Of a stretch of DNA of 64,000 bases, positions 57,307-64,000 are shown piece after piece; the stretch's first letter is position 1; each line of letters opens with the position of its first letter. The DNA is from Syntrophomonas wolfei subsp. methylbutyratica. Lineage in GTDB: Bacteria > Bacillota > Syntrophomonadia > Syntrophomonadales > Syntrophomonadaceae. The position numbers and the translations under genes are program-made. The DNA lies in assembly GCF_001570625.1 (NCBI RefSeq), contig NZ_BBQT01000002.1:215136-279135 (forward strand), written 5' to 3'. The notes under the pieces are model-generated. The model worked only from the letters and a program-made list of their open reading frames with translations, did no database searches and was not told the DNA's origin.

Positions 57307-57675
57307 TTGGCAAGAATAGCAGGTGTAGATTTACCCCGGGATAAGAGAATAGAAGTATCCCTTACCTATATATTCGGGATAGGAAGGTCTTCTTCCCGGA
57401 AAATACTGGCAGAAGCAGGTATAAATCCCGATACCAGAGTAAAAGATTTAACCGAGGAAGAAGTATCCAGACTAAGAGAAATTATCGAAAAGGAATACCA
57501 TGTTGAAGGGGACCTGCGCCGGCAGGTAAATATGGATATCAAAAGGCTGATGGATTTGGGTTGCTACCGGGGAATCCGTCACCGTCGCGGTTTACCGGTA
57601 AGAGGACAGAATACCAAGACCAATGCCCGTACCCGCAAGGGACCCAAGCGTACCGCCGGCGGGAAGAAAAAATAA
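57307..57675 (+). CDS. rpsM: 30S ribosomal protein S13
   Basis: 122 residues: [26 protein letters not shown] start and the basic tail [27 protein letters not shown] start after GGGAGGTGAG. Confidence 0.97.
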   Translation: MARIAGVDLPRDKRIEVSLTYIFGIGRSSSRKILAEAGINPDTRVKDLTEEEVSRLREIIEKEYHVEGDLRRQVNMDIKRLMDLGCYRGIRHRRGLPVRGQNTKTNARTRKGPKRTAGGKKK

Positions 57676-57696
57676 AGCACAAAGGGGGAAGAATCA

Positions 57697-58089
57697 GTGG
57701 CACGCAGGACTACTACGAGAGTCAAGAGACGGGAAAAAAAGAATATCGAACATGGTATAGCACATATAAAATCCACTTTTAACAATACCATTATTTCAAT
57801 TACCGACCGGCATGGTAATGCCATATCCTGGTCCAGTGCTGGAACCATTGGTTTCAAGGGATCGAGAAAAAGTACGCCTTTTGCGGCCCAGCAGGCAGCG
57901 GAGAATGCGGCCAAGGCAGCTATGGAACATGGCCTGAAAGAGGTAGAGTGCTATGTCAAGGGACCTGGAGCAGGGCGTGAAGCGGCTATTCGTTCACTGC
58001 AAGCCGCCGGCCTGGAGGTAAGTGTTATTAAAGATGTTACTCCTATTCCTCATAACGGATGTAGACCGCCCAAGAGAAGAAGAGTTTAA
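57697..58089 (+). CDS. rpsK: 30S ribosomal protein S11
   Basis: 130 residues; [27 protein letters not shown] and [18 protein letters not shown] end. GTG start after AAGGGGGAAG. Confidence 0.97.
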   Translation: MARRTTTRVKRREKKNIEHGIAHIKSTFNNTIISITDRHGNAISWSSAGTIGFKGSRKSTPFAAQQAAENAAKAAMEHGLKEVECYVKGPGAGREAAIRSLQAAGLEVSVIKDVTPIPHNGCRPPKRRRV

Positions 58090-58105
58090 GGAGGTAATAG
58101 TTTAA

Positions 58106-58735
58106 GTGGGAAGATATACTGATTCAGTCTGCCGCCAGTGCCGCCGGGAAGGGGAAAAGCTGTTTCTCAAAGGCGACCGCTGCTATTCGGAAAAATGCTC
58201 GGTTAGCAGAAGAGCTTACCCGCCAGGCGCTCACGGGCAGGGACGCCGGCAAAAGCCCAGTGAATATGGGATTCAATTACGCGAAAAGCAAAAAACCCGC
58301 AGGATATACGGGATTCAAGAAAAGCAGTTCCGCAACTATTTTCGGAAAGCTGATCGCAAACAGGGGATAACCGGAGATAATTTGCTGGTGCTTTTAGAAA
58401 GACGTCTGGATAATGTAGTCTACCGATTGGGTTTTGCCTCCTCCCGGAAAGAGGCCCGGCAACTGGTTAATCATGGTCACTTTTTTATTAACGGACACAA
58501 AGCCAACATTCCTTCAATGTTGGTTAGGGTTGGGGACATTATAGAAGTTCGGGAATCCAGCAGAGAATCAAACAAATTCCAAGAAATGAAGGAACAGGCT
58601 GCCTATAAGACCCCGCCCGAGTGGCTGAGTGTAGATGCGGAGAAAATGACCGGTACAGTTCTGGCCTATCCGAGGAGAGAACAGATTGATACACTGGTAA
58701 ATGAGCAGCTTATTGTCGAACTTTATTCCAGATAA
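58106..58735 (+). CDS. rpsD: 30S ribosomal protein S4
   Basis: 209 residues. Zinc cysteines CRQC ... CYSEKC near the N-terminus and the S4 RNA-binding domain ([34 protein letters not shown]). GTG start after AAGGAGG. In bacteria S4 represses the alpha operon. Confidence 0.97.
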   Translation: MGRYTDSVCRQCRREGEKLFLKGDRCYSEKCSVSRRAYPPGAHGQGRRQKPSEYGIQLREKQKTRRIYGIQEKQFRNYFRKADRKQGITGDNLLVLLERRLDNVVYRLGFASSRKEARQLVNHGHFFINGHKANIPSMLVRVGDIIEVRESSRESNKFQEMKEQAAYKTPPEWLSVDAEKMTGTVLAYPRREQIDTLVNEQLIVELYSR

Positions 58736-58787
58736 AACACCTCTAAGCCAGTACTCAGGTTTTAATCAAAAGGTCGAGGCTGGTTGG

Positions 58788-58818
58788 ATGGCCAGGTATC
58801 AGCTTAAACTGGCCTGGT
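58788..58818 (+). promoter_or_regulatory. Hairpin in the rpsD-rpoA gap
   Basis: GGCCAG ... CTGGCC with the overlapping CCAGG/CCTGG pairing lies 30-60 nt upstream of rpoA. It could be an S4-type control element or a processing site; the sequence alone does not decide. Confidence 0.35.
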
Positions 58819-58847
58819 GCCGCCCAAAAAAAGGAGGGGATATATAA

Positions 58848-59798
58848 ATGCTGGAGATGGAAAAACCACGTATAGAATGTGTGGAAAAGAATTCTAGCAG
58901 CAATTATGGAAGATTTGTTATCGAACCCCTGGAAAGAGGATATGGTACTACTCTAGGGAATTCACTGCGCCGGGTCCTGCTTTCTTCTTTACCGGGAGCT
59001 GCAGTTACATCTATAAAAATCGATGGAGTACTTCATGAGTTTTCCACCATACCCGGTGTATTGGAAGATACTACCGAGATTATTCTTAACATCAAAAAAC
59101 TGGTCTTAAGTTATACCGGCAGCGAGCGTAAAATTATCCGTTTGGAGCAGCAGGGACCAAAGGAAGTAAAGGCTTCCGATATTACGCCTGATGCTGAAGT
59201 AGAGATATTGAATCCGGATTTGCATCTGGCCAGTTTGGATGAAGACGGAAAAGTGGAAATCGAAATGACGGTGGAGCGGGGTCGGGGTTATGTAAGTTCT
59301 GACCAGCAACCGCAGAAAAACGATGATATTGTGGGCTTGATTCCCATAGATTCCATATTTACACCAGTGAGCCGGGTCAATTATACGGTAGAGAACGCCC
59401 GGGTGGGGAAAAGGACGGACTATGATCGCCTGAACCTGGAAGTATGGACCAATGGCAGTATAAGCCCGGAGGAAGCTATCAGCCTTTCTGCTCAAATTTT
59501 AATTGAATACTTAAAACTTTTCACGGAAATAGATGATACCTATGCCGAGGTAGAAATCCTGGTGGAGAAGGAAGAGGAAAAGAAAGACAAGATCCTGGAG
59601 ATGTCCATAGAGGAACTGGAGCTTTCCGTAAGAGCATCCAACGGTCTGAAGAGAGCCAGTATTAATACGGTGGGAGATTTGATTGCCAAAAACCGTGAGG
59701 AAATGAGCAAGATAAGAAATCTGGGCCAAAAATCACTGGAGGAAATTGAAAGAAAGCTTAAGGAATTAAACCTGTCGTTTAGGAAGTCAGAAGATTAG
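58848..59798 (+). CDS. rpoA: DNA-directed RNA polymerase subunit alpha
   Basis: 316 residues: N-terminal dimerisation domain ([31 protein letters not shown]), linker, and C-terminal DNA/activator-binding domain (about 245-310, [22 protein letters not shown]). AAGGAGGGG before the ATG; a second ATG at 58857 is possible. Confidence 0.98.
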   Translation: MLEMEKPRIECVEKNSSSNYGRFVIEPLERGYGTTLGNSLRRVLLSSLPGAAVTSIKIDGVLHEFSTIPGVLEDTTEIILNIKKLVLSYTGSERKIIRLEQQGPKEVKASDITPDAEVEILNPDLHLASLDEDGKVEIEMTVERGRGYVSSDQQPQKNDDIVGLIPIDSIFTPVSRVNYTVENARVGKRTDYDRLNLEVWTNGSISPEEAISLSAQILIEYLKLFTEIDDTYAEVEILVEKEEEKKDKILEMSIEELELSVRASNGLKRASINTVGDLIAKNREEMSKIRNLGQKSLEEIERKLKELNLSFRKSED

Positions 59799-59813
59799 AA
59801 AGGAGGGGCCCCC

Positions 59814-60155
59814 GTGAGTTATCGCAGGTTAGGGCTCAGGAGTGATCATAGAAGGTCGGTGCTAAGAAACTCGGTGACCTCTCTGCTGAAAGAAGGAAAA
59901 ATCAGCACTACTGAAACCAGGGCCAAGGAAATAAAAAGGCTGACGGAAAAAATGATTACCCTGGGCAAAAGAGGAGATTTACATGCCCGCAGGCAGGCTG
60001 CTGCCTATATTATGAGCGATGAGGTCATACAGAAACTTTTCAGCGATATTGCTGCTCGTTATGAGGAACGGAATGGTGGCTATACCCGGCTGATAAAAAC
60101 GGGTTATCGCAAGGGTGATGGTGCACCTATGGTTTTGATTGAACTGGTAGAATAA
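59814..60155 (+). CDS. rplQ: 50S ribosomal protein L17
   Basis: 113 residues: [24 protein letters not shown] and the [25 protein letters not shown] end. GTG start after AAAGGAGGGG. Last ribosomal gene of the block. Confidence 0.97.
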   Translation: MSYRRLGLRSDHRRSVLRNSVTSLLKEGKISTTETRAKEIKRLTEKMITLGKRGDLHARRQAAAYIMSDEVIQKLFSDIAARYEERNGGYTRLIKTGYRKGDGAPMVLIELVE

Positions 60156-60156
60156 A

Positions 60157-60195
60157 CTCACCTTTCATCGGTGAGCGGTGGTTGAAGTCCTCGGC
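60157..60195 (+). repeat. Dispersed repeat family C, partial copy
   Basis: ACTCACCTTTCATCGGTGAG and GGTGGTTGAAGTCCTCGGCCATGAGGAG match the distal end of 839-931. The trailing ATGAGGAG serves as the ecfA1 ribosome-binding site. Confidence 0.6.
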
Positions 60196-60209
60196 CATGA
60201 GGAGTAAGC

Positions 60210-61031
60210 ATGATAAGTCTTAGGGATTTGACCTATTTCTATCCGGGAGAAGAGCTTCCGGCTTTAAAAAACATAAGCCTGGATATTCGAGAGAATGAAT
60301 TCCTGGTGATATTAGGGAGAAATGGCTCCGGCAAATCAACTCTGGCCCGTTTGTTAAACGGGCTTTTGCTTCCCAGTCAGGGAAAAGTGGAAGTAGATGG
60401 CTGGAATACCGCTGATGCTAACCAGCTTCAGCTTATCCGGCAAAAAGTGGGTTTGCTCTTCTCCAACCCGGAGAACCAGTTGATTTCCAACCAGGTGGAG
60501 GAGGATGTGGCTTTCGGTCCGGAAAATCTAGGTCTAAACCCTGCTGAGATTCGCCGTAGAGTAAATGATTCACTGCGACTGGTCTCTATGGAATCCTATA
60601 AAGATTCAGCTCCCGCTTTCTTGTCCGGAGGCCAGAAACAAAAAATAGCCATTGCCGGAGTGATGGCTATGAAGCCGCGCTACCTGGTCTTGGATGAGGC
60701 ATTGTCCATGATTGACCCCCGGGGAAAGCGGGAAATAATGGAGAGTATACGCAGCCTGCATAAAAATGAGGGAGTAGCAGTGATTATGATTACCCATGAC
60801 CTGGAGGAAGCGAGAGAAGCAGACCGGGTGGTGGTGTTGGAAGAGGGAAAAGTAAAAACTATCTCTACTCCCGAAGAACTATTCCCCGGGCACGCTTCAT
60901 TATTGGCCCTGGGCCTGGCGCCCCTGGAAATAAGCCATATTATTGCAGAAATCAACCGCCAGGGGATTTTGCTAAGAACAGATATTTTAGATATGGATAA
61001 GCTGGTTGAAGAAATATGTCACTTTATCTAG
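60210..61031 (+). CDS. ecfA1: ECF transporter ATPase EcfA1
   Basis: 273-residue ABC ATPase: Walker A GRNGSGKST (36-44), signature LSGGQKQ (about 139), Walker B YLVLDEA, H-loop ITHDLEEA. One of the paired ATPases of an energy-coupling factor module that powers uptake of vitamins by separate S-components. Overlaps ecfA2 by 16 nt. Confidence 0.95.
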   Translation: MISLRDLTYFYPGEELPALKNISLDIRENEFLVILGRNGSGKSTLARLLNGLLLPSQGKVEVDGWNTADANQLQLIRQKVGLLFSNPENQLISNQVEEDVAFGPENLGLNPAEIRRRVNDSLRLVSMESYKDSAPAFLSGGQKQKIAIAGVMAMKPRYLVLDEALSMIDPRGKREIMESIRSLHKNEGVAVIMITHDLEEAREADRVVVLEEGKVKTISTPEELFPGHASLLALGLAPLEISHIIAEINRQGILLRTDILDMDKLVEEICHFI

Positions 61032-61879
61032 AGAACATCTCCTTTACTTATCAGTCAGGGACGCCTTTTGAAAAAACTGCTTTGAGCGGGGTAAGCCTGA
61101 GCATAAATGACGGTGATTTCGTAGGTATTACCGGCGGAAGCGGTTCCGGAAAATCCACCCTCTTGCAGGTTTTAAGCGGTTTACTATTCCCTTTTGCAGG
61201 TAAACTCTGCTTGGATACTGAAGCCATCAATCCGGGTCAGAAGAAGTCGCTCAATCGGCTGCGCCGGATAGTGGGACTGGTATTCCAGTTTCCGGAGGAG
61301 CAAATCTTCGAGCTCCAGGTATATGATGAAATAGCTTTTGGCCCGCGCAACCTGGGTTTCTCCCGGAGTGAAGTAGATGAGCGGGTGCGGGAAGCCATGA
61401 ATCACATGGGGCTGGGCTTTGAAAAATACAGCTTACGCCATTGTCATAGCCTGAGCAGCGGCGAGAAGCGCCGCCTGGCCATTGCGGCAATTTTGGCCAT
61501 GCAACCGCAAATCCTTCTTCTGGATGAGCCTGCTGCCGGACTGGATTATGAAGGATGGCAGGCCTTGCTGCAGCGCCTGAACTATCTAAACCGGGAAAAG
61601 GGTATCAGCATTGTCATGGTATCACACCATTACCAGCAGTTGCTGGCCTCTTGCCCCAGGATAATACTTCTGGATAAAGGACGGCTCATCCTGGATGCCG
61701 CATCTTCTTCCTGGTTGGAATACTTGGATTTCCTGATGCAGCAGGGGTGGGAACTAACTGCCTCCCAGGAGTTGGTATATCGCTTAATGCAAAAAGGATG
61801 GGAGTTTGCTTCTTCTCCTCGCAGCCCCGAAGAAACGGCTTGGGCAGTGGTAGACTTCATTCGCCGCTCCCGCAAATAG
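61016..61879 (+). CDS. ecfA2: ECF transporter ATPase EcfA2
   Basis: 287 residues: Walker A GGSGSGKST (about 38-46), degenerate signature LSSGEKRR, Walker B ILLLDEPAAGLD, H-loop VSHHYQQ. Forms the A1-A2 heterodimer. The 204-bp gap to ecfT is filled by a hairpin and a family A repeat. Confidence 0.95.
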   Translation: MSLYLENISFTYQSGTPFEKTALSGVSLSINDGDFVGITGGSGSGKSTLLQVLSGLLFPFAGKLCLDTEAINPGQKKSLNRLRRIVGLVFQFPEEQIFELQVYDEIAFGPRNLGFSRSEVDERVREAMNHMGLGFEKYSLRHCHSLSSGEKRRLAIAAILAMQPQILLLDEPAAGLDYEGWQALLQRLNYLNREKGISIVMVSHHYQQLLASCPRIILLDKGRLILDAASSSWLEYLDFLMQQGWELTASQELVYRLMQKGWEFASSPRSPEETAWAVVDFIRRSRK

Positions 61880-61917
61880 TAAAAAAACATTATTGATTCG
61901 CAGCGTATGTTATGTAG

Positions 61918-61939
61918 GGAACGACCCCTGTGTCGTTCC
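61918..61939. repeat. REP-style hairpin
   Basis: GGAACGAC-CCCTGT-GTCGTTCC, a perfect 8-bp stem soon after ecfA2; may act as a 3'-end stabiliser. Confidence 0.5.
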
Positions 61940-61950
61940 AAATCAGGCGC

Positions 61951-62040
61951 AACAACCTTAATAGCGACTGCAAGGCGTTGTAAGGGCGGTCTTCGACGCC
62001 CGCTTTGTATATTTATGCAACAAAATAGGTTTTTTTACAG
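61951..62040. mobile_element. MITE-like element family A, partial copy
   Basis: GCAACAACCTTAATAGCGAC, CGCTTTGTATATTTATGCAA and the end TTTTTTTACAG match one half of the element. It lies within the ecfA2-ecfT gap. Confidence 0.65.
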
Positions 62041-62083
62041 TGCTGTCAAAGGATAAAATAATTAAAGCCAGGAGCGAGGAAAA

Positions 62084-62887
62084 ATGAATACAAGCCTGAT
62101 TCTGGGTCAGTATATACCGGAAAAGTCTCTAATTCATGAGCTGGATCCACGCAGCAAAATCATCGGAACCGCGCTGCTTAGCCTGGCTGTTTTTTTAAGC
62201 GCTTTTCCGGAAGAGCAGCTCTTCATACTATTCCTGGTAATGATTATTATTCTGACCAGCAAGATAAGCATGCGCATCCATTACCTGGCTTTGAAACCGT
62301 TTTTATTTATCCTCGCTTTGGCCCTTTTAATTCAGATGCTTATGACTCCCGGCCAGGAACTCATTGAATTTTATTTCATTAAAATCACGGTGGAAGGATT
62401 GCAGGCTGCGGGGTCATTGGGCTTGCGTTTGCTTACTCTACTTATTCTGGCCAATTTGCTTAGCCTGACTACTACTCCCATGGCTTTCACCGCTGCTTTG
62501 GAAAGAATGTTTAGACCGTTAGGGAAATGGGGGTTACCGGTGCATGAATTGGTAATGGTAATGAATATCAGCTTGCGTTTTATCCCCTTGCTCCTGGAGG
62601 AAGCGGAGCGCATCCGGAAGGCCCAGCTGGGGAGGGGTGCTGATTTCCGCCAGGGAAAGCTGCTGGGGAGAATAAGAAGACTGGGGGCAGTTATTATTCC
62701 GGTTTTCCGGCTCTCCATTTACCGTGCGGAGATGATAGCAACTGCTATGGAATCGAGAGGCTACTGTGGGGCCGAGGGAAGAACCCAGCTTAATGAATTG
62801 AGAATGAAAGCATTTGATTATGTTTATATAATTTTAAGCCTGGGGATGTGTCTGCTGGTAACTATGACATGGGGACGGGGTTGTTGA
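62084..62887 (+). CDS. ecfT: ECF transporter transmembrane protein EcfT
   Basis: 267 residues: several membrane helices (about 27-120 and 240-260) and the two coupling helices ending RKAQLGRGADF and ATAMESRGYCG, whose ARG-like triplets contact EcfA1/A2. The last codons (MTWGRGC and the stop) are contributed by the left arm of the 33-bp palindrome at 62865-62930, so the native C-terminus has probably been altered. ATG after GCGAGGAAA. Confidence 0.93.
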   Translation: MNTSLILGQYIPEKSLIHELDPRSKIIGTALLSLAVFLSAFPEEQLFILFLVMIIILTSKISMRIHYLALKPFLFILALALLIQMLMTPGQELIEFYFIKITVEGLQAAGSLGLRLLTLLILANLLSLTTTPMAFTAALERMFRPLGKWGLPVHELVMVMNISLRFIPLLLEEAERIRKAQLGRGADFRQGKLLGRIRRLGAVIIPVFRLSIYRAEMIATAMESRGYCGAEGRTQLNELRMKAFDYVYIILSLGMCLLVTMTWGRGC

Positions 62888-62930
62888 CACACTCGCCGGC
62901 GAGTGTGTCAACAACCCCGTCCCCATGTCA
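62865..62930. repeat. Perfect 33-bp palindrome
   Basis: Arms 62865-62897 and 62898-62930 are exact reverse complements with no loop (centre CGCC|GGCG). They begin TGACATGGGGACGGGG and contain TTGACACACTC, the vocabulary of the 25-bp REP-like repeats. The ecfT stop codon is in the left arm. It could act as terminator or cruciform. Confidence 0.95.
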
Positions 62931-62959
62931 ACTCAGGCTGAAAAATAGGGAGAAAAGCA

Positions 62960-63697
62960 ATGACCAGGATTAAACTGTTGTTGGAATATGACGGCCGCAA
63001 TTATCACGGGTTCCAGCTGCAAAAAAATGCCAATACGGTACAGGCGGAATTGGAAAAAGCTATTTACCGGCTGAGCGGGGAACAGGCCACTTTAGTTTGC
63101 GCAGGACGAACCGATGCGGGAGTTCATGCTTGGGGTCAGGTAGTAGCTTTCGATAGTTGCTCCACTATTCCCGGTGATAGGTGGGCTTATGCTTTAAACA
63201 GCCAGCTGCCGGAGGATATTCAGGTCTTGGAAAGTCAGGAGACAAGAGCCGAGTTCAATCCCCGTTTTGATGCGCTTAAAAAGTGCTATGGCTATCTCAT
63301 CTATCGCCAGAAGAAAAAGGCTACTTTTTATCGTCATTATGCTCTCTGCAGTACTGAACCGCTTAAGCTGGAAGCTATGCAGGAGGCGGCCGGGATACTC
63401 AAGGGAAGGCAGAACTTCAGGTCCTTTTGTGCCAGCGGTTCCTCGGCGCGAACCTTTGAAAGGGAGATATTTCGTTGCTGTTTAAGTGAAAAGGGACCTT
63501 ACCTGCTTTTACGTATAGAAGCAGATGGTTTTCTATACAATATGGTAAGAATAATTACCGGCACCCTTTTGGAAGTAGGAAGGGGCAAGTATCCTCCCCA
63601 ACACTTGAGAGAGATAATTGCCTCTCAGGATAGAACCCGGGCCGGACCAACGGCCCCACCCCAGGGACTATACTTGCTGCAGGTGTTTTACCCGTAA
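62960..63697 (+). CDS. truA: tRNA pseudouridine38-40 synthase
   Basis: 245 residues. Catalytic Asp in AGRTDAGVHAWGQ (about 56), RFDALKKCYGYLIY and FLYNMVRIITGTLLEVGRGK. Modifies the anticodon arm of many tRNAs. GGGAGAAAAGC precedes the ATG. Stop codon directly abuts the 25-bp REP-like repeat. Confidence 0.97.
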   Translation: MTRIKLLLEYDGRNYHGFQLQKNANTVQAELEKAIYRLSGEQATLVCAGRTDAGVHAWGQVVAFDSCSTIPGDRWAYALNSQLPEDIQVLESQETRAEFNPRFDALKKCYGYLIYRQKKKATFYRHYALCSTEPLKLEAMQEAAGILKGRQNFRSFCASGSSARTFEREIFRCCLSEKGPYLLLRIEADGFLYNMVRIITGTLLEVGRGKYPPQHLREIIASQDRTRAGPTAPPQGLYLLQVFYP

Positions 63698-63722
63698 GGT
63701 GTCAAGGGGACGGTCCGAAACC
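63698..63722. repeat. 25-bp REP-like repeat, copy 2 (inverted)
   Basis: Exact reverse complement of 994-1018, beginning at the base after the truA stop. Confidence 0.8.
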
Positions 63723-63740
63723 ACTGAAAAAGTATCCTTT

Positions 63741-64000
63741 TTAAGCCGCCTGGGCGGCAACCCAGTCACAATCTGGTCGGTTAACCACTAACGGAGATAA
63801 TAACTTCAAAATGAGAACATGTAAACCATTTAAGGCGGATACCAGCTTGGCTATCCGCTTTAAATTTACCGACAGGGCTGTTAGTTTGGCCTGAATGCGG
63901 ATACTTCGTAGACCGTAGCCTTTGGCCCGGTCCAATCCGTGGAATCTTTTTAGTTCTGCATTCTTGGGTTCGATCTTCGCTCGCTTTCGGTATTCCTCAA
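63741..64000 (-). CDS. Transposase, C-terminal part (IS1182-like; 5' end outside window)
   Basis: On the minus strand the frame is open from the window edge to the stop at 63741-63743. The 85 visible residues (EEYRKRAKIEPKNAELKRFH, then GLDRAKGYGLRSIRIQAKLT and AVNLKRI-like) match the C-terminal end of DDE transposases of the IS1182 type. The catalytic domain is outside the window, so intactness cannot be judged. Confidence 0.8.
   Translation of the reverse strand, partial: EEYRKRAKIEPKNAELKRFHGLDRAKGYGLRSIRIQAKLTALSVNLKRIAKLVSALNGLHVLILKLLSPLVVNRPDCDWVAAQAA

Overview
This is a housekeeping stretch of a Clostridia-class (Firmicutes) chromosome. Gene order (ctsR-mcsA-mcsB-clpC-radA-disA, ispDF-gltX-cysE-cysS-mrnC-rlmB-sigH, then tRNAs-tuf-rpmG-secE-nusG-rplKAJL-rpoBC, then the str, S10, spc and alpha ribosomal operons, ECF transporter genes and truA) is classic for the group. 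Protein sequences, the extra tuf copy and the style of the dispersed repeats suggest a Syntrophomonas-like anaerobe; that genus call is recall and inference, not proof. An FprA-type flavodiiron protein fits an anaerobe. Nearly all genes are on the plus strand.

Layout. 1-5.7 kb: a partial gene cut by the window edge, then the CtsR heat-shock operon with its operator. 5.9-8.4 kb: radA and disA. 8.7-11.2 kb: a small minus-strand gene of unknown function and a flavodiiron protein with a fused ferredoxin domain. 11.4-19.6 kb: PIN-TRAM protein, ispD, ispF, a DUF1002 exported protein, gltX, a cysteine T-box leader, cysE, cysS and mrnC. 20.0-23.9 kb: an AT-rich four-gene island (thyA, folA, a SIR2-SLOG protein and a divergent ThiC homologue) inserted between mrnC and rlmB. 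24.0-26.3 kb: rlmB, sigH and five tRNAs. 26.7-44.5 kb: tuf1, secE/nusG, rplKAJL, rpoBC, the str operon and tuf2. 44.6-60.2 kb: rpsJ through rplQ. 60.2-63.7 kb: ecfA1, ecfA2, ecfT, truA. 63.7 kb to the end: the C-terminal part of a minus-strand transposase.

The best candidate for an undescribed system is the island at 20.0-23.9 kb. Thymidylate synthase and dihydrofolate reductase are followed, with 12-16 nt gaps and then a 25-nt overlap, by a ThsA-like SIR2-SLOG protein that keeps its NADase residues but has no TIR (ThsB) partner nearby, and by a ThiC-family protein with a changed substrate loop and an altered C-terminal cysteine motif. The tight spacing suggests one transcript that couples folate/thymidylate metabolism to an NAD-depleting effector.

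The second theme is repeats. At least six dispersed families fill the gaps, often starting within a few bases of a stop codon: a MITE-like element ending in CTGCAAAAA/TTTTTGCAG, 47-bp micro-hairpin modules, GGAAGACGGA-type arrays, a ~92-bp repeat, a ~130-bp structured leader-like element, a 122-bp tRNA-linked tandem, and REP-like palindromes. Other oddities are a four-cysteine insertion in both EF-Tu copies, probable ATT start codons for nusG and a KOW-domain gene, a duplicated C-terminal motif in CysS, and a perfect 33-bp palindrome that supplies the end of ecfT.
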